Positions 56,112-63,971 of a stretch of DNA of 64,000 bases are shown here, piece after piece. The stretch lies in contig JAXDII010000100.1 of NCBI GenBank assembly GCA_034664085.1, positions 39,374 to 103,373 of the forward strand, given 5' to 3'. Under the pieces are notes generated by a model. That model ran no database searches. It was not told the origin of the DNA and saw only the letters and a program-made list of their open reading frames with translations. Origin of the DNA: JACVRW01 sp034664085. Its GTDB lineage: Bacteria; Actinomycetota; Thermoleophilia; Solirubrobacterales; Thermoleophilaceae. The number at the start of each line of letters is the position of its first letter. The stretch's first letter is position 1. Both the position numbers and the translations under genes were made by a program.

Positions 56112-57117
56112 CGGCCAGCAGGTCCTTCAGGGTCTGATCGATCAGGCGCAGATCCGCGTCGGTGCGGGCGCCGCCGGCGTAGTGGCCCCAGATCGACGGG
56201 ATCGTCACCTGGCGGCCGTTGCGCAGCAGCGCCACCTCGGCCGCGCTGTCCTCGGGCGGGAAGTAGAGGTCGGTCTGCCCGGGCATGATCACGGCGGCGG
56301 CGGTGATCGCCCGCATGGCTGACTCGTAGTCGCCGCCGAAGCGCTCGTTGGCGCCTACGTCCGCCGCCTGCCAGGTGCGGATCATCGAGACCAGGTCGTT
56401 CGCGTCGCGGCCCAGCATCATCGCCTCCCAGCTGCGGCTCAGGTAGTCCTCCACCGACTCGAAGCCGAGCTCGCGATAGCGGTGCTCGCGCCACCACTGC
56501 TGCGAGTAGCCCCACCCGGCCCAGGCGCGGGCGATCGCGCGCAGGCCGCGTTCCGGGGGCGCCGTGTAGTCGCCGTCCGCGAAGTCGCCGTCGGCGGTCA
56601 GCGCCGCGGCCATGCCCTCGAGGAAGACGTGGGTGTGCGGCGCGGTCCGCGCCGCGCCGCAGAGCACGGCGAGGCGCGGCACCAGCTCCGGGAAATGGGC
56701 GGCCCAGTGGTAGGCCTGCTGGCCGCCCATCGACCAGCCGACCGCCAGGGCGAGCCGGCGCACGCCCAGCTCCTCGGTCAGCAGGCGGTGCTGGAGCATC
56801 ACGTTGTCGTGGATGGTGGTCTGCGGGAAGCGGCCGCGGTCGTGCGGCGGCTCGGTGTTGCTCGGGGACGACGAGACGCCGTTGCCGAGCATGTTCGGCA
56901 CGACCACGAAGTAGCGGCTCGGGTCGAGCGCCAGTCCCTCCCCGATCAGCGGCGGGTTGTCCTCGTGCGAGCCCCCGTAGCGCGTCGGGAACACCACGGC
57001 GTTGTCCCGCGCCTCGTTGAGGGTGCCGTACGTCGCGTACACCAGCCGCGCGTCCGGCAGCGTGACCCCGCACTGCAGGGGCGCGTCGGCCTCGAAGACT
57101 GCGACGCGCGGCTGCAT
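56062..57117 (-). CDS. Alpha/beta hydrolase of the homoserine acetyltransferase (MetX) family
   Basis: 351-aa alpha/beta-hydrolase. N-terminal LQCGVTLPDARLVYATYGTL and NAVVFPTRYGGSHEDNPPLI are MetX-like. The nucleophile Ser is in VGWSMGGQQAYHWAAHFPEL (~residue 128), the Asp likely in MPGQTDLYFPPED, the His in IPSIWGHYAGG. The tryptophan-for-glycine change in GWSMGG and the context argue against true homoserine acetylation; a hydrolase or acyltransferase role on an amide or ester is possible. TGATG overlap with the glutamine-synthetase-like gene links the two. Confidence 0.82.
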   Translation of the reverse strand: MQPRVAVFEADAPLQCGVTLPDARLVYATYGTLNEARDNAVVFPTRYGGSHEDNPPLIGEGLALDPSRYFVVVPNMLGNGVSSSPSNTEPPHDRGRFPQTTIHDNVMLQHRLLTEELGVRRLALAVGWSMGGQQAYHWAAHFPELVPRLAVLCGAARTAPHTHVFLEGMAAALTADGDFADGDYTAPPERGLRAIARAWAGWGYSQQWWREHRYRELGFESVEDYLSRSWEAMMLGRDANDLVSMIRTWQAADVGANERFGGDYESAMRAITAAAVIMPGQTDLYFPPEDSAAEVALLRNGRQVTIPSIWGHYAGGARTDADLRLIDQTLKDLLAVTAPWTGRPVCARGGG

Positions 57118-58541
57118 CAGAAGAAGCGCAGGTACTCGGCCAGCTCCCATTCCGAGACGTGCTCGTGGAAGCGGCGCCACTCGTCGTGCTTGAGACGGCT
57201 GTAGGAGTCGTGCATGGTCTCGCCGAGCACGTCGCGCGCCAGCTCGTTGCGGTCGAAGGCCTCCACGGCGTGAAGGAGCGTCGAGGGAAGCGCCTCGATG
57301 CCCGCGTCGGCCAGCTGCGCCGGCGTCATCTCGTAGAGGTCCGTGCCGATCGGCGCCCCGGGCTCCATGTCGTTCTCGATTCCATCGAGCGATGCGGCCG
57401 CCGTGAGCGCCAGGCCGAGGTAGGCGTTCATGCACATGTCCGCGGCACGATTCTCGATCGCCCAGCGGGCCTGGGGAAGGCGGAACATCGTCGACCGGTT
57501 GTTCGGGCCGTAGCTCACGTGCGTGGGCGCCCAGGTGACGGTCCCGCCCTCGAAGCCCGAGGCGCGCGCGATCAGGCCCTTGTAGGAGTTGACCGTCGGG
57601 CAGGTCACGGCGGAGATGGCGTGCGCGTGGCGGATCAGCCCGCCGAGCGACTGGTAGGCGGGCCGGCCCCAGGCGCCGTCCTCGCCCTTGAACAGGTTGC
57701 CCCCGCCGTTGGGGACCGGCTGCACGCTGTGGTTGATGTGGGCCCCGCTGCGCCAGTCGCCCTGGGTCGGCTTGGCCATGTAGGTGACGAAGTAGCCGTG
57801 CCGCTTCGCGACCTCCTTCAGGAGGACGCGCAGGAACGTGAAGCGGTCGGCCGTCGTGAGCAGGTCCGCGTGTCCGAAGTCCAGCTCGAACTGCGAGTAC
57901 GCGCCCTCCGCCACGACGTTGCTGAGGTTCCAGCCGAGCTGTCCGACAAGGTCGCCCAGCTCGCCCAGGAAGGGCATCGAGTCCAGCGAGAACTCGGCGT
58001 CGTAGCCGAACCCCTGCCGGCGCGGCCGCAGGCCGCCGGGCACGAGCGGGTCGTCGTCGAACCCCTTCACCGGGTGACCCTCGTGGTAGCGCATGACGAT
58101 GAACTCGGGCTCGATGCCGGCGAGGAACTCGTAGCCCGCGCGAGCGGCCCGGTCGATCTGCCGTTTGAGGGCCGAGCGCGGGCACACGTCGTAGGACTCG
58201 CCCTCCCAGAAGAGGTCGGCGAAGACCCAGGCGTAGCGGCGGTCCCAGGGGCAGATCAGCAGGCTGTCGAGGTCGGGCACCGGCACCTGGTCGGCGTCCG
58301 CCGGGCCGCGCTCGGGGACCATGGACACCGAGTGCACCGCGAACTGCGGGCCGCGGCCGGCGCACAGGTCCTCCCATGCGCGCAGCGGGACGGGCTTGGT
58401 CTTGGGCACGCCCTGGAGGTCGATCCAGCACGAGAGGACGTACTCGACGCCGGCGCTCTCGAGCTCGGCCCGCTTCTCTGCAACGAGCTCAGGGTCAGGG
58501 AGCGAAGCCTCCAGCGTGCGGGCGGGCGCGACAACGCTCAT
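57117..58541 (-). CDS. Glutamine-synthetase-like ligase (type III/GlnT-like; gamma-glutamylamide synthetase candidate)
   Basis: 474-aa ATP-dependent ligase of the glutamine synthetase superfamily. Seen: LAGIEPEFIV (metal Glu), VAEGAYSQFELDFGHADLL (metal Glu and glutamate loop), WRSGAHINHSVQPVPNGG (ATP/ammonia-site His), NRSTMFRLP and IENRAADMCMNAYLGLAL with the catalytic-site Arg/Glu. N-terminus YVLSCWIDLQGVPKTKPVPL fits GlnT-like enzymes, many of which join glutamate to an amine rather than ammonia. Its pairing with a divergent Rieske oxygenase recalls aniline-type systems where such a ligase precedes the oxygenase. ATG 58541; promoter at 58589-58617. Confidence 0.88.
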   Translation of the reverse strand: MSVVAPARTLEASLPDPELVAEKRAELESAGVEYVLSCWIDLQGVPKTKPVPLRAWEDLCAGRGPQFAVHSVSMVPERGPADADQVPVPDLDSLLICPWDRRYAWVFADLFWEGESYDVCPRSALKRQIDRAARAGYEFLAGIEPEFIVMRYHEGHPVKGFDDDPLVPGGLRPRRQGFGYDAEFSLDSMPFLGELGDLVGQLGWNLSNVVAEGAYSQFELDFGHADLLTTADRFTFLRVLLKEVAKRHGYFVTYMAKPTQGDWRSGAHINHSVQPVPNGGGNLFKGEDGAWGRPAYQSLGGLIRHAHAISAVTCPTVNSYKGLIARASGFEGGTVTWAPTHVSYGPNNRSTMFRLPQARWAIENRAADMCMNAYLGLALTAAASLDGIENDMEPGAPIGTDLYEMTPAQLADAGIEALPSTLLHAVEAFDRNELARDVLGETMHDSYSRLKHDEWRRFHEHVSEWELAEYLRFF

Positions 58542-58588
58542 CTAACTCTCCTATTGGGCAGTATTCGTCGCATGGCGAGGGCGTTCAG

Positions 58589-58617
58589 ACCGTACTTCGT
58601 CACCAATCTGGTGTCAA
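58589..58617 (-). promoter_or_regulatory. Promoter of the glutamine-synthetase-like operon
   Basis: Minus strand TTGACA (58617-58612), 17 bp, TACGGT (58594-58589). Good match to TTGACA/TAnnnT. The -35 elements of this and the divergent Rieske promoter face each other across 42 bp (58618-58659) of relatively AT-rich DNA, the natural place for a shared regulator. Confidence 0.6.
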
Positions 58618-58659
58618 CCGAACACTACCGTCTAGAGCGAAAATCCGACGATTTGCTCA

Positions 58660-58689
58660 TTGACACCGCCCCTGGATGGCCGATACGGT
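58660..58689 (+). promoter_or_regulatory. Promoter of the Rieske/VOC/amine oxidase operon
   Basis: TTGACA (58660-58665), 18 bp, TACGGT (58684-58689). Same hexamers as the divergent promoter, and both start TTGACACC. Transcription would begin near 58696, which supports TTG 58739 rather than 58706 as the start of the Rieske gene. Confidence 0.6.
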
Positions 58690-58738
58690 GCCCTAACTGG
58701 CGTTCTTGGAACGATTACCGGCCTGGAGGGCAGGTGAC

Positions 58739-59878
58739 TTGACGGAGACGACGACACCGGCCTGGTGGTCCGCGCCGGATGCGAACGACGCGACCGAGCT
58801 GCTGCGGCGCGGGAAGACGATTCCCTACGGCTGGTACGCCGACCCGGGCCTGTTCGAAGTCGAGATGAACTCGATCTTCGCCAAGACGTGGCAGTACGCC
58901 GGCCACGCCTCGCGGCTGGCGGAGACCGGCGACTTCATCACCTGCACGGTCGGCCGCATCCCCGTCATGGTCACGCGCGACGCGGAGGGCGACCTGCGCG
59001 CGTACGTGAACGTGTGCCCCCACCGCGGGCACCCGGTAGCCCTGGGCGCCGGCCGGCGGCCGACGATCCAGTGCCTGTACCACGGCTGGACCTTCGGCCT
59101 CGACGGCGCCCTGCGCGGGGCGCCGCGGTCGGACCGGGAGCCGAACTTCCGCCCCGAAGGCATCTGCCTGCGTCCGGTGCAGGTGGACACCTGGGGGCCG
59201 CTGATCTTCGTCAACGCCGACCTCGACGCCGCGCCCTTCGCCGAGACGCTCGGCGGCGTGCCCGACCTCGCGCGCGAGCGCGGCTTTTCGTTCGACGGCT
59301 TGCCCTTCCGGGCGCAGCGCGAGTTCGAGATCGCGTGCAACTGGAAGCTGGCGATGGACAACAACACCGAGTGCTACCACTGCGCCACGATCCACCCGGG
59401 CTTCCGCTCGGACTACCACGTGGATCGCGACAACTACGCGGTCCAGCCCTTCGAGAAGTCCTTCAGCCACTTCTCGCCGCCGCGCGGGGAACACGACACC
59501 TGGGCCGACTTCCACCTCTACTACATCTGGCCCAACTTCATGCTGTCGGCGCGCGGCAACGACCACTACTACACCTACGTGTACACGCCGGCCGGGCCGG
59601 AGCGGACCGTGCAGATGACGGAGTACTTCTACCCGCCGGAGGTCTCCGAGACGGAGCTGGAGGTCCACATCGAGGACCTCCGCTCGCTGATGGCGGAGGA
59701 CTGGGGGGTGTTCGAGCGCGTCCAGGTCGGCGTGCGGTCCGGCGCGCTGCCGTTCGGCAACCTGCTGCCGCAGGAGGAGCGCCTGTTGCGGCAGTTCCAG
59801 CGCCTCTACCTGGAGGCGGTCGCCGGACCCGCGGACGCCTCGAATAGTGCAACTTCCGACGGATTGGGATCTCTGTGA
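58739..59878 (+). CDS. Rieske [2Fe-2S] aromatic ring-hydroxylating oxygenase alpha-type protein
   Basis: About 379-aa oxygenase. Rieske cluster C-x-H-x16-17-C-x2-H (VNVCPHRGHPV ... IQCLYHGWTF, residues ~94-116). Iron-site helix ACNWKLAMDNNTECYHCATI followed by HPGF gives the Asp/His ligands. Shorter than copy 1 (473 aa) and without a beta-subunit gene, so it is probably a homotrimeric alpha-only oxygenase such as those acting on amines or quaternary ammonium compounds. The start TTG 58739 has GGAGGG ahead; TTG 58706 would add 11 residues. GTGA overlap with the VOC gene. Confidence 0.9.
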   Translation: MTETTTPAWWSAPDANDATELLRRGKTIPYGWYADPGLFEVEMNSIFAKTWQYAGHASRLAETGDFITCTVGRIPVMVTRDAEGDLRAYVNVCPHRGHPVALGAGRRPTIQCLYHGWTFGLDGALRGAPRSDREPNFRPEGICLRPVQVDTWGPLIFVNADLDAAPFAETLGGVPDLARERGFSFDGLPFRAQREFEIACNWKLAMDNNTECYHCATIHPGFRSDYHVDRDNYAVQPFEKSFSHFSPPRGEHDTWADFHLYYIWPNFMLSARGNDHYYTYVYTPAGPERTVQMTEYFYPPEVSETELEVHIEDLRSLMAEDWGVFERVQVGVRSGALPFGNLLPQEERLLRQFQRLYLEAVAGPADASNSATSDGLGSL

Positions 59879-60264
59879 CAGACAAGGGCAAGCGCGTGCT
59901 TCACACCTGCTACCGGATCGGCAACGCCGATCGCTCGGTGGCCTTCTACGAAGCCCTCGGCTTCGAGGACCGCGGACGCTTCCCGGTCCGCGACGAGGCC
60001 GTCAACATCTTCATGGGCCTTCCGGGACAGGACGACCAGCTCGAGCTGACGCAGAACTTCGGGGTCGACTCGTACGACCACGGCACGGCCTACGCCCACA
60101 TCGCGATCCACGTGCCCGACATCGAGGCGGAGCTGGAGCGCCTGCGGACGTTCGGCATCACGCCCGAGAAGCCGCCGTTCCGGGTGCGCGAGGGGGCGGC
60201 GCTGATCGCGTTCATCCGCGACCCCGACGGCTACCGCATCGAGCTGACCGAGCGCCCCAGCTGA
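59875..60264 (+). CDS. VOC superfamily protein (glyoxalase I-like)
   Basis: 129-aa protein with two beta-alpha-beta-beta-beta units: VLHTCYRIGNADRSVAFYEA, LGFEDRGRFPVRDEAVNIFM, GTAYAHIAIHVPDIEAELER and FIRDPDGYRIELTERP. Candidate metal ligands: His10 region, Glu57 in QLELTQN, His in YAHIAIHV, Glu in YRIELTE, the glyoxalase I arrangement. It may be a glyoxalase-type lyase or dioxygenase acting on an oxidised product of the pathway. GTG 59875; its stop shares the A of the next ATG. Confidence 0.88.
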   Translation: MTDKGKRVLHTCYRIGNADRSVAFYEALGFEDRGRFPVRDEAVNIFMGLPGQDDQLELTQNFGVDSYDHGTAYAHIAIHVPDIEAELERLRTFGITPEKPPFRVREGAALIAFIRDPDGYRIELTERPS

Positions 60265-61595
60265 TGCACGTCGCGGTGGTCGGCGGCGGCCTGGCGGGTC
60301 TGTCGGCTGCCGTGGAGCTCGTCGACCGCGGCTGTGAGGTGACCGTGCTCGAGGCGCGCGACCGGGTCGGCGGCCGTACCGTGACGGAGCTGCACGCCGG
60401 CGTGCTCGTCGACGGAGGCGGGCAGTACGTCGGCCCGGGCCAGGCCAACACGCTCGCCTGGGCGCAGCGCTACGGGCTGGAGGTGTGCCCCGCCTACGCC
60501 GAGGGCGACTGGCTGCTGGAGCTCGACGGGAGCGTCATTCGCCAGCAGGGCCTGTGGCCGGCGCTGGACGGCGCCGCGCTCGCGGAGCTGCAGTCCGCGG
60601 TCGGCGTGCTGGACGAGATGGCCGCGACCGTCCCGGTGGACGCGCCATGGAACGCACCGTCGGCGCTCGACTGGGACCGCCTCACGGCGAGGGACTGGGT
60701 GCACGGCGCGGTGTCTGACGCGGCGGCCCGCGAGTTCCTGCGCCTCTCGATGGAGATCACCCTGGCCGCCGACTGGCACGAGGCCTCGCTGCTGCACATG
60801 CTCTTCATGTTCCACAGCCTCGGCGGCAGCTTCGAAGCCGCCATCTGGCATGCGCAGGAGCTGCGCATCGTGGGCGGCACCCAGGCGCTCGCGAAGGCCG
60901 CGGCGGCGCAGCTCGGCGACCGCGTCCGGCTGGAGTCCGCGGTGCGGGCGATCCGCGACCGCGGCGACTCGGTGGAGATCGAGCTCGCAGACGCCAGCAC
61001 GGTCAGCGCCGACCGCGCCGTGGTGGCCCTCCCTCCGCCGCTGGCCACCCGCCTGACCTACGACCCCGCGCTGCCCGGGCGGCGTGACCACCTCTGCCAG
61101 CGCATGCCGATGGGCGCAGCCCTGAAGGCCGTCGCGTTCTACGACGAGCCGTTCTGGCGCGACGAGGGCCTCAACGGGCTCGTCATCAGCGCCGCCGGGC
61201 CGGTCAGCTGGCTCTACGACAACTGCTGGCCGGACGCGTCCGCGGCGATGCTGGTGGGCTTCGTGACCGGGCGTGCCGCGGTCGAGCTCGCTGGGCGGCC
61301 GGAGGCGGAGCGGCGGGAGGCGATCGTCAGCGGCATCGCGCGCACCCTGGGTGACCGGGCAGCCCGGCCGCTCGACTACGTGGACTGGCGCTGGACCGAG
61401 GAGCCCTGGTCGCGCGGGTGCTACTCGTCCTACGCCACGCCGGGCGCTTGGACCTCCACCGGGCCGGCGCTGCGCGCCCCGATCGGCCGCGTCCACTGGG
61501 CGGGCTCGGACACCGCCGGGGAGTGGGTCGGCTTCATGGACGGCGCGATCTCCTCGGGCCGCCGCGTGGCAGAGGAGATCGCCCCGGACGCGTGA
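60264..61595 (+). CDS. Flavin monoamine oxidase family protein
   Basis: 443-aa FAD amine oxidase. Dinucleotide motif HVAVVGGGLAGLSAAVELVD at residues 2-21, LEARDRVGGRTVTE and GGQYVGPGQANTLAWAQRYG, the amine-oxidase signature. C-terminal APIGRVHWAGSDTAGEWVGF and MDGAISSGRRVAEEIA bind the flavin. No covalent-flavin Cys in the usual animal MAO position was evident. Oxidises a primary or secondary amine to an imine/aldehyde. Between VOC and MFS genes with TGATG and GTGA overlaps, so one tight operon for amine breakdown. Confidence 0.92.
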   Translation: MHVAVVGGGLAGLSAAVELVDRGCEVTVLEARDRVGGRTVTELHAGVLVDGGGQYVGPGQANTLAWAQRYGLEVCPAYAEGDWLLELDGSVIRQQGLWPALDGAALAELQSAVGVLDEMAATVPVDAPWNAPSALDWDRLTARDWVHGAVSDAAAREFLRLSMEITLAADWHEASLLHMLFMFHSLGGSFEAAIWHAQELRIVGGTQALAKAAAAQLGDRVRLESAVRAIRDRGDSVEIELADASTVSADRAVVALPPPLATRLTYDPALPGRRDHLCQRMPMGAALKAVAFYDEPFWRDEGLNGLVISAAGPVSWLYDNCWPDASAAMLVGFVTGRAAVELAGRPEAERREAIVSGIARTLGDRAARPLDYVDWRWTEEPWSRGCYSSYATPGAWTSTGPALRAPIGRVHWAGSDTAGEWVGFMDGAISSGRRVAEEIAPDA

Positions 61596-62824
61596 GCTCC
61601 CACCTTCGGGTTCTCCGCCGGCCCGACTTCCGCAACCTGTGGCTGGCGCAGGCGACGAGCGTCGTCGGCGACCGGCTCGTCATCGTCGCCCTCGCGCTGT
61701 TCGTCACCGATCTGACGGGCAGCGCCACCGACGTCGGCCTCGTGCTCGGAGCGCAGACACTCCCGCTGGTCACGTTCCTGCTGATCGGAGGCGTGTGGGC
61801 CGACCGCCTGCCGCGCGCCAAGCTGATGATCGCGACCGACGTCGTGCGGGCGCTGCTCCACGCGCTGCTGGCAGCGCTGATCTTCACCGACGTCGTCGAG
61901 ATCTGGCACCTGGTGCTGATCGAGGCGCTGTTCGGCACCGCGGAGGCGTTCTTCCGCCCGGCCTACACCGGCCTGCTCCCGCGCACGGTGCCCGAGGCCG
62001 AGATCCAGGAGGCCCAGGCGCTCTCGAACATGACGACCAACCTCGCGGAGCTCACCGGCCCGGCGCTCGCGGCGGCCCTGGTGCTCGGGGTCGGCGCCGG
62101 ATGGGCCTTCCTGCTCGACGCCGCCACGTTCGCGGTCAGCGCACTGCTGCTCACGCGCGTAAGGACGCCTGACGCGCGCCCGGCGCCGGGCGACCGGCGC
62201 ACCCTGCTGGCGGATCTCGCCGAGGGCTTCGGCCACGTGCGGTCGCGCCCGTGGATCTGGGTGACGGTCGCGGTCTTCTCGCTCGCCGTCCCGCTCGGCT
62301 ACGCCCCCCTGCTCGTGCTCGGCCCGAGCGTCGCGACGGACAGCTACGGGTCCGCAGCGGTGTTCGGCATCGTGACCACGCTCTTCGGCGCCGGCGCGCT
62401 GGCGGGCGGACTGGCCGGCCTGCGCTGGCGACCGCGGCGGCCGATGCGGGCGGCGTTCCTGGTGATCGCGGGCTGGCCGGCGCTGCTCGTCGTGTTCGGC
62501 GTCACGGCGCCGGTGGCGGTCGTGCTGGTCCTCGCGTTCGCCGCCGGCACCGGCTTCGCGCTCTTCGACGTGTGGTGGAACACCGCGATGGCCGAGCGCA
62601 TCCCGCCCAACGCGCTCTCCCGGGTCAGCTCGTATGACTGGATGGGCACGCTCGCCCTGCTGCCGGTCGGCTTCCTGCTCGCGGGCCCTATCGCCGATGC
62701 GACGAGCGCCGACACGGTGATGGTCCTGGGCGGTGTGCTGACCGCGACCGTGCTGGCGCTCGGCCTGATCCCGCGCGAGACGCGCACGCTGCGGCGCATC
62801 GAGCGGGTTTCCGGCCCGGCATAA
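61592..62824 (+). CDS. MFS transporter
   Basis: 410-aa major facilitator with about twelve helices. FRNLWLAQATSVVGDRLVIV and the loop 2-3 motif GGVWADRLPRAKLMIATDVV (G-x3-D-R-x-P-R-x2) are typical of macrolide-efflux/enterobactin-exporter-like MFS proteins; PDARPAPGDRRTLLADLAEG is the central loop. GTG 61592 overlaps the amine oxidase stop. Probably exports a toxic intermediate or imports the amine substrate. Confidence 0.9.
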   Translation: MSSHLRVLRRPDFRNLWLAQATSVVGDRLVIVALALFVTDLTGSATDVGLVLGAQTLPLVTFLLIGGVWADRLPRAKLMIATDVVRALLHALLAALIFTDVVEIWHLVLIEALFGTAEAFFRPAYTGLLPRTVPEAEIQEAQALSNMTTNLAELTGPALAAALVLGVGAGWAFLLDAATFAVSALLLTRVRTPDARPAPGDRRTLLADLAEGFGHVRSRPWIWVTVAVFSLAVPLGYAPLLVLGPSVATDSYGSAAVFGIVTTLFGAGALAGGLAGLRWRPRRPMRAAFLVIAGWPALLVVFGVTAPVAVVLVLAFAAGTGFALFDVWWNTAMAERIPPNALSRVSSYDWMGTLALLPVGFLLAGPIADATSADTVMVLGGVLTATVLALGLIPRETRTLRRIERVSGPA

Positions 62825-62873
62825 CTGGAAACGGGCGTCGTACAGCCCGATCGACTACCCAGGAGGGCGCAGA

Positions 62874-63071
62874 ATGCCTGCCGAGGACGAGGAAAAGCGA
62901 GCTGACGAGGAGACGTTGCCGGACACCCCTCTTCACGCGTACGGCGACGGCCGCGAAGAGGACGTCGAGGGCGACGTCGAGAAGCTGAAGTCGGGCGACC
63001 CCGACGAATCGCAGCGCAAGGAGATCTCGGAGGGCGGGGAGTCGGACTTCCCCGAGCAGGAGAAGGCATAG
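62874..63071 (+). CDS. Small acidic, intrinsically disordered-looking protein
   Basis: 65 aa, very rich in Glu/Asp (MPAEDEEKRADEETLPDTPL and repeated EEDVEGDVEKL, EISEGGESDFPEQE), with hardly any hydrophobic residues. No family recognised. A near-perfect AGGAGGG site 9 bp before ATG 62874 makes it a convincing gene. It starts 49 bp after the MFS gene and 63 bp before the receiver gene. Composition suggests a disordered or nucleic-acid-mimic/chaperone-like protein; function unknown. Confidence 0.65.
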   Translation: MPAEDEEKRADEETLPDTPLHAYGDGREEDVEGDVEKLKSGDPDESQRKEISEGGESDFPEQEKA

Positions 63072-63134
63072 CGCCACCGGGGCCGGCGGCAACGTCGGCT
63101 TGAAACCCGCGAGGGAGGTCCTAACCCCCAAGGG

Positions 63135-63554
63135 ATGCGTGAGCAGGCCACGCTCCTCGGCGGCGACGCCGCGGACGGGCGGGCGGTGAGCGTGCTGCTG
63201 GTGGAGGATCACGCAGCCGTCCGCGAGGCGCTCGCCGAGCGGTTCGCGCGCGAGGCCGGCTTCGAGGTCGTCGCGCAGGCGGGCTCGCTGGCGGAAGCGC
63301 GCGCGAGGCTGCACGGCATCGACGTCGCGATCATGGACCTCGGGCTGCCGGACGGCTACGGCGGCGACCTGATCAAGGAGCTGCACGAAGCGAGCCCCCA
63401 CGCTCAGGCCGTGATCCTGAGTGCCTGCCTCGATCCCGAGGAAGCGCGGCGGGCGTGCGCAGACGGAGCCGCCGCGGCGCTCGACAAGCTGGTCCACCTC
63501 GACGAGGTCGTGGACACGGTGCGCCGGCTCAGACCGCGAGACCCCGCCCGCTAG
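63135..63554 (+). CDS. Stand-alone response-regulator receiver domain protein
   Basis: 139-aa CheY-like receiver without output domain. Acidic pair in SVLLVEDHAAVREALAERFA, phospho-acceptor Asp in DVAIMDLGLPDGYGGDLI (~residue 71), Ser in AVILSACLDPEE (the Thr/Ser position) and Lys in AALDKLVHL. So the phosphorylation site looks complete. The start is unclear: ATG 63135 has little spacing to a site, and GTG 63189 (VSVLLVED) would give the bare domain. No histidine kinase nearby. Could regulate by protein-protein contact. Confidence 0.85.
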   Translation: MREQATLLGGDAADGRAVSVLLVEDHAAVREALAERFAREAGFEVVAQAGSLAEARARLHGIDVAIMDLGLPDGYGGDLIKELHEASPHAQAVILSACLDPEEARRACADGAAAALDKLVHLDEVVDTVRRLRPRDPAR

Positions 63555-63580
63555 GACCGGCGGCCTGTAGTTTGGGCGCC

Positions 63581-63964
63581 GTGGCTCGGCACGGCACACA
63601 GGCCTTGATCGGCCCCGATCTGGCCGCCTTCCTCGAGCAGGGTGTGGCTGTGATCGCTGCGACGGGCGACGAGCGGATGCAGCCGGACATCACGCGCGGC
63701 TGGGGCCCGCACGCATCGGCCGACGGGCGCGAGCTGACGCTCTCTCTGAGCACGCCTCCGGGCTCGAAGAGCCGCGCCAACCTCAGCGACCCGACTCCGG
63801 AGCAGCAGGAGCGGATCGAGGCCCACATCGCGATGTTCGTCGAGCAGGCCCAGCAGATCGGCATGTCGGCGAGCATGTCCGCGCGGATGCTGGTCCCGCC
63901 CTTCGCGACCGTGGCCTGCGCGGTGCGGGAGTTGTACGACCAGACGCCGGGAGCGGGCGCCTGA
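63581..63964 (+). CDS. Pyridoxamine 5'-phosphate oxidase-like (split-barrel) protein
   Basis: 127-aa small protein. LIGPDLAAFLEQGVAVIAAT, GDERMQPDITRGWGPHASAD and GRELTLSLSTPPGSKSRANL resemble the N-terminal half of PNPOx-like flavin split-barrel proteins, in which strand 2 carries xPxxTRxWG. The second half is mainly helical (PEQQERIEAHIAMFVEQAQQ) and I do not recognise it. GTG 63581 is taken as start. It lies next to the low-quality contig end, but its stop codon (63962-63964) precedes the G run, so it appears complete. Confidence 0.55.
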   Translation: MARHGTQALIGPDLAAFLEQGVAVIAATGDERMQPDITRGWGPHASADGRELTLSLSTPPGSKSRANLSDPTPEQQERIEAHIAMFVEQAQQIGMSASMSARMLVPPFATVACAVRELYDQTPGAGA

Positions 63965-63971
63965 CGTGGGC

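Noticed and set aside
56062..57117. MetX as a methionine-biosynthesis homoserine acetyltransferase
   Set aside because: No met genes nearby, nucleophile context reads GWSMGG, and it is coupled to a glutamine-synthetase-like gene.
57117..58541. Housekeeping glutamine synthetase glnA
   Set aside because: N-terminal sequence and GAHINHS site are GlnT-like, no nitrogen-control genes are near, and the neighbours are an oxygenase and an amine oxidase.
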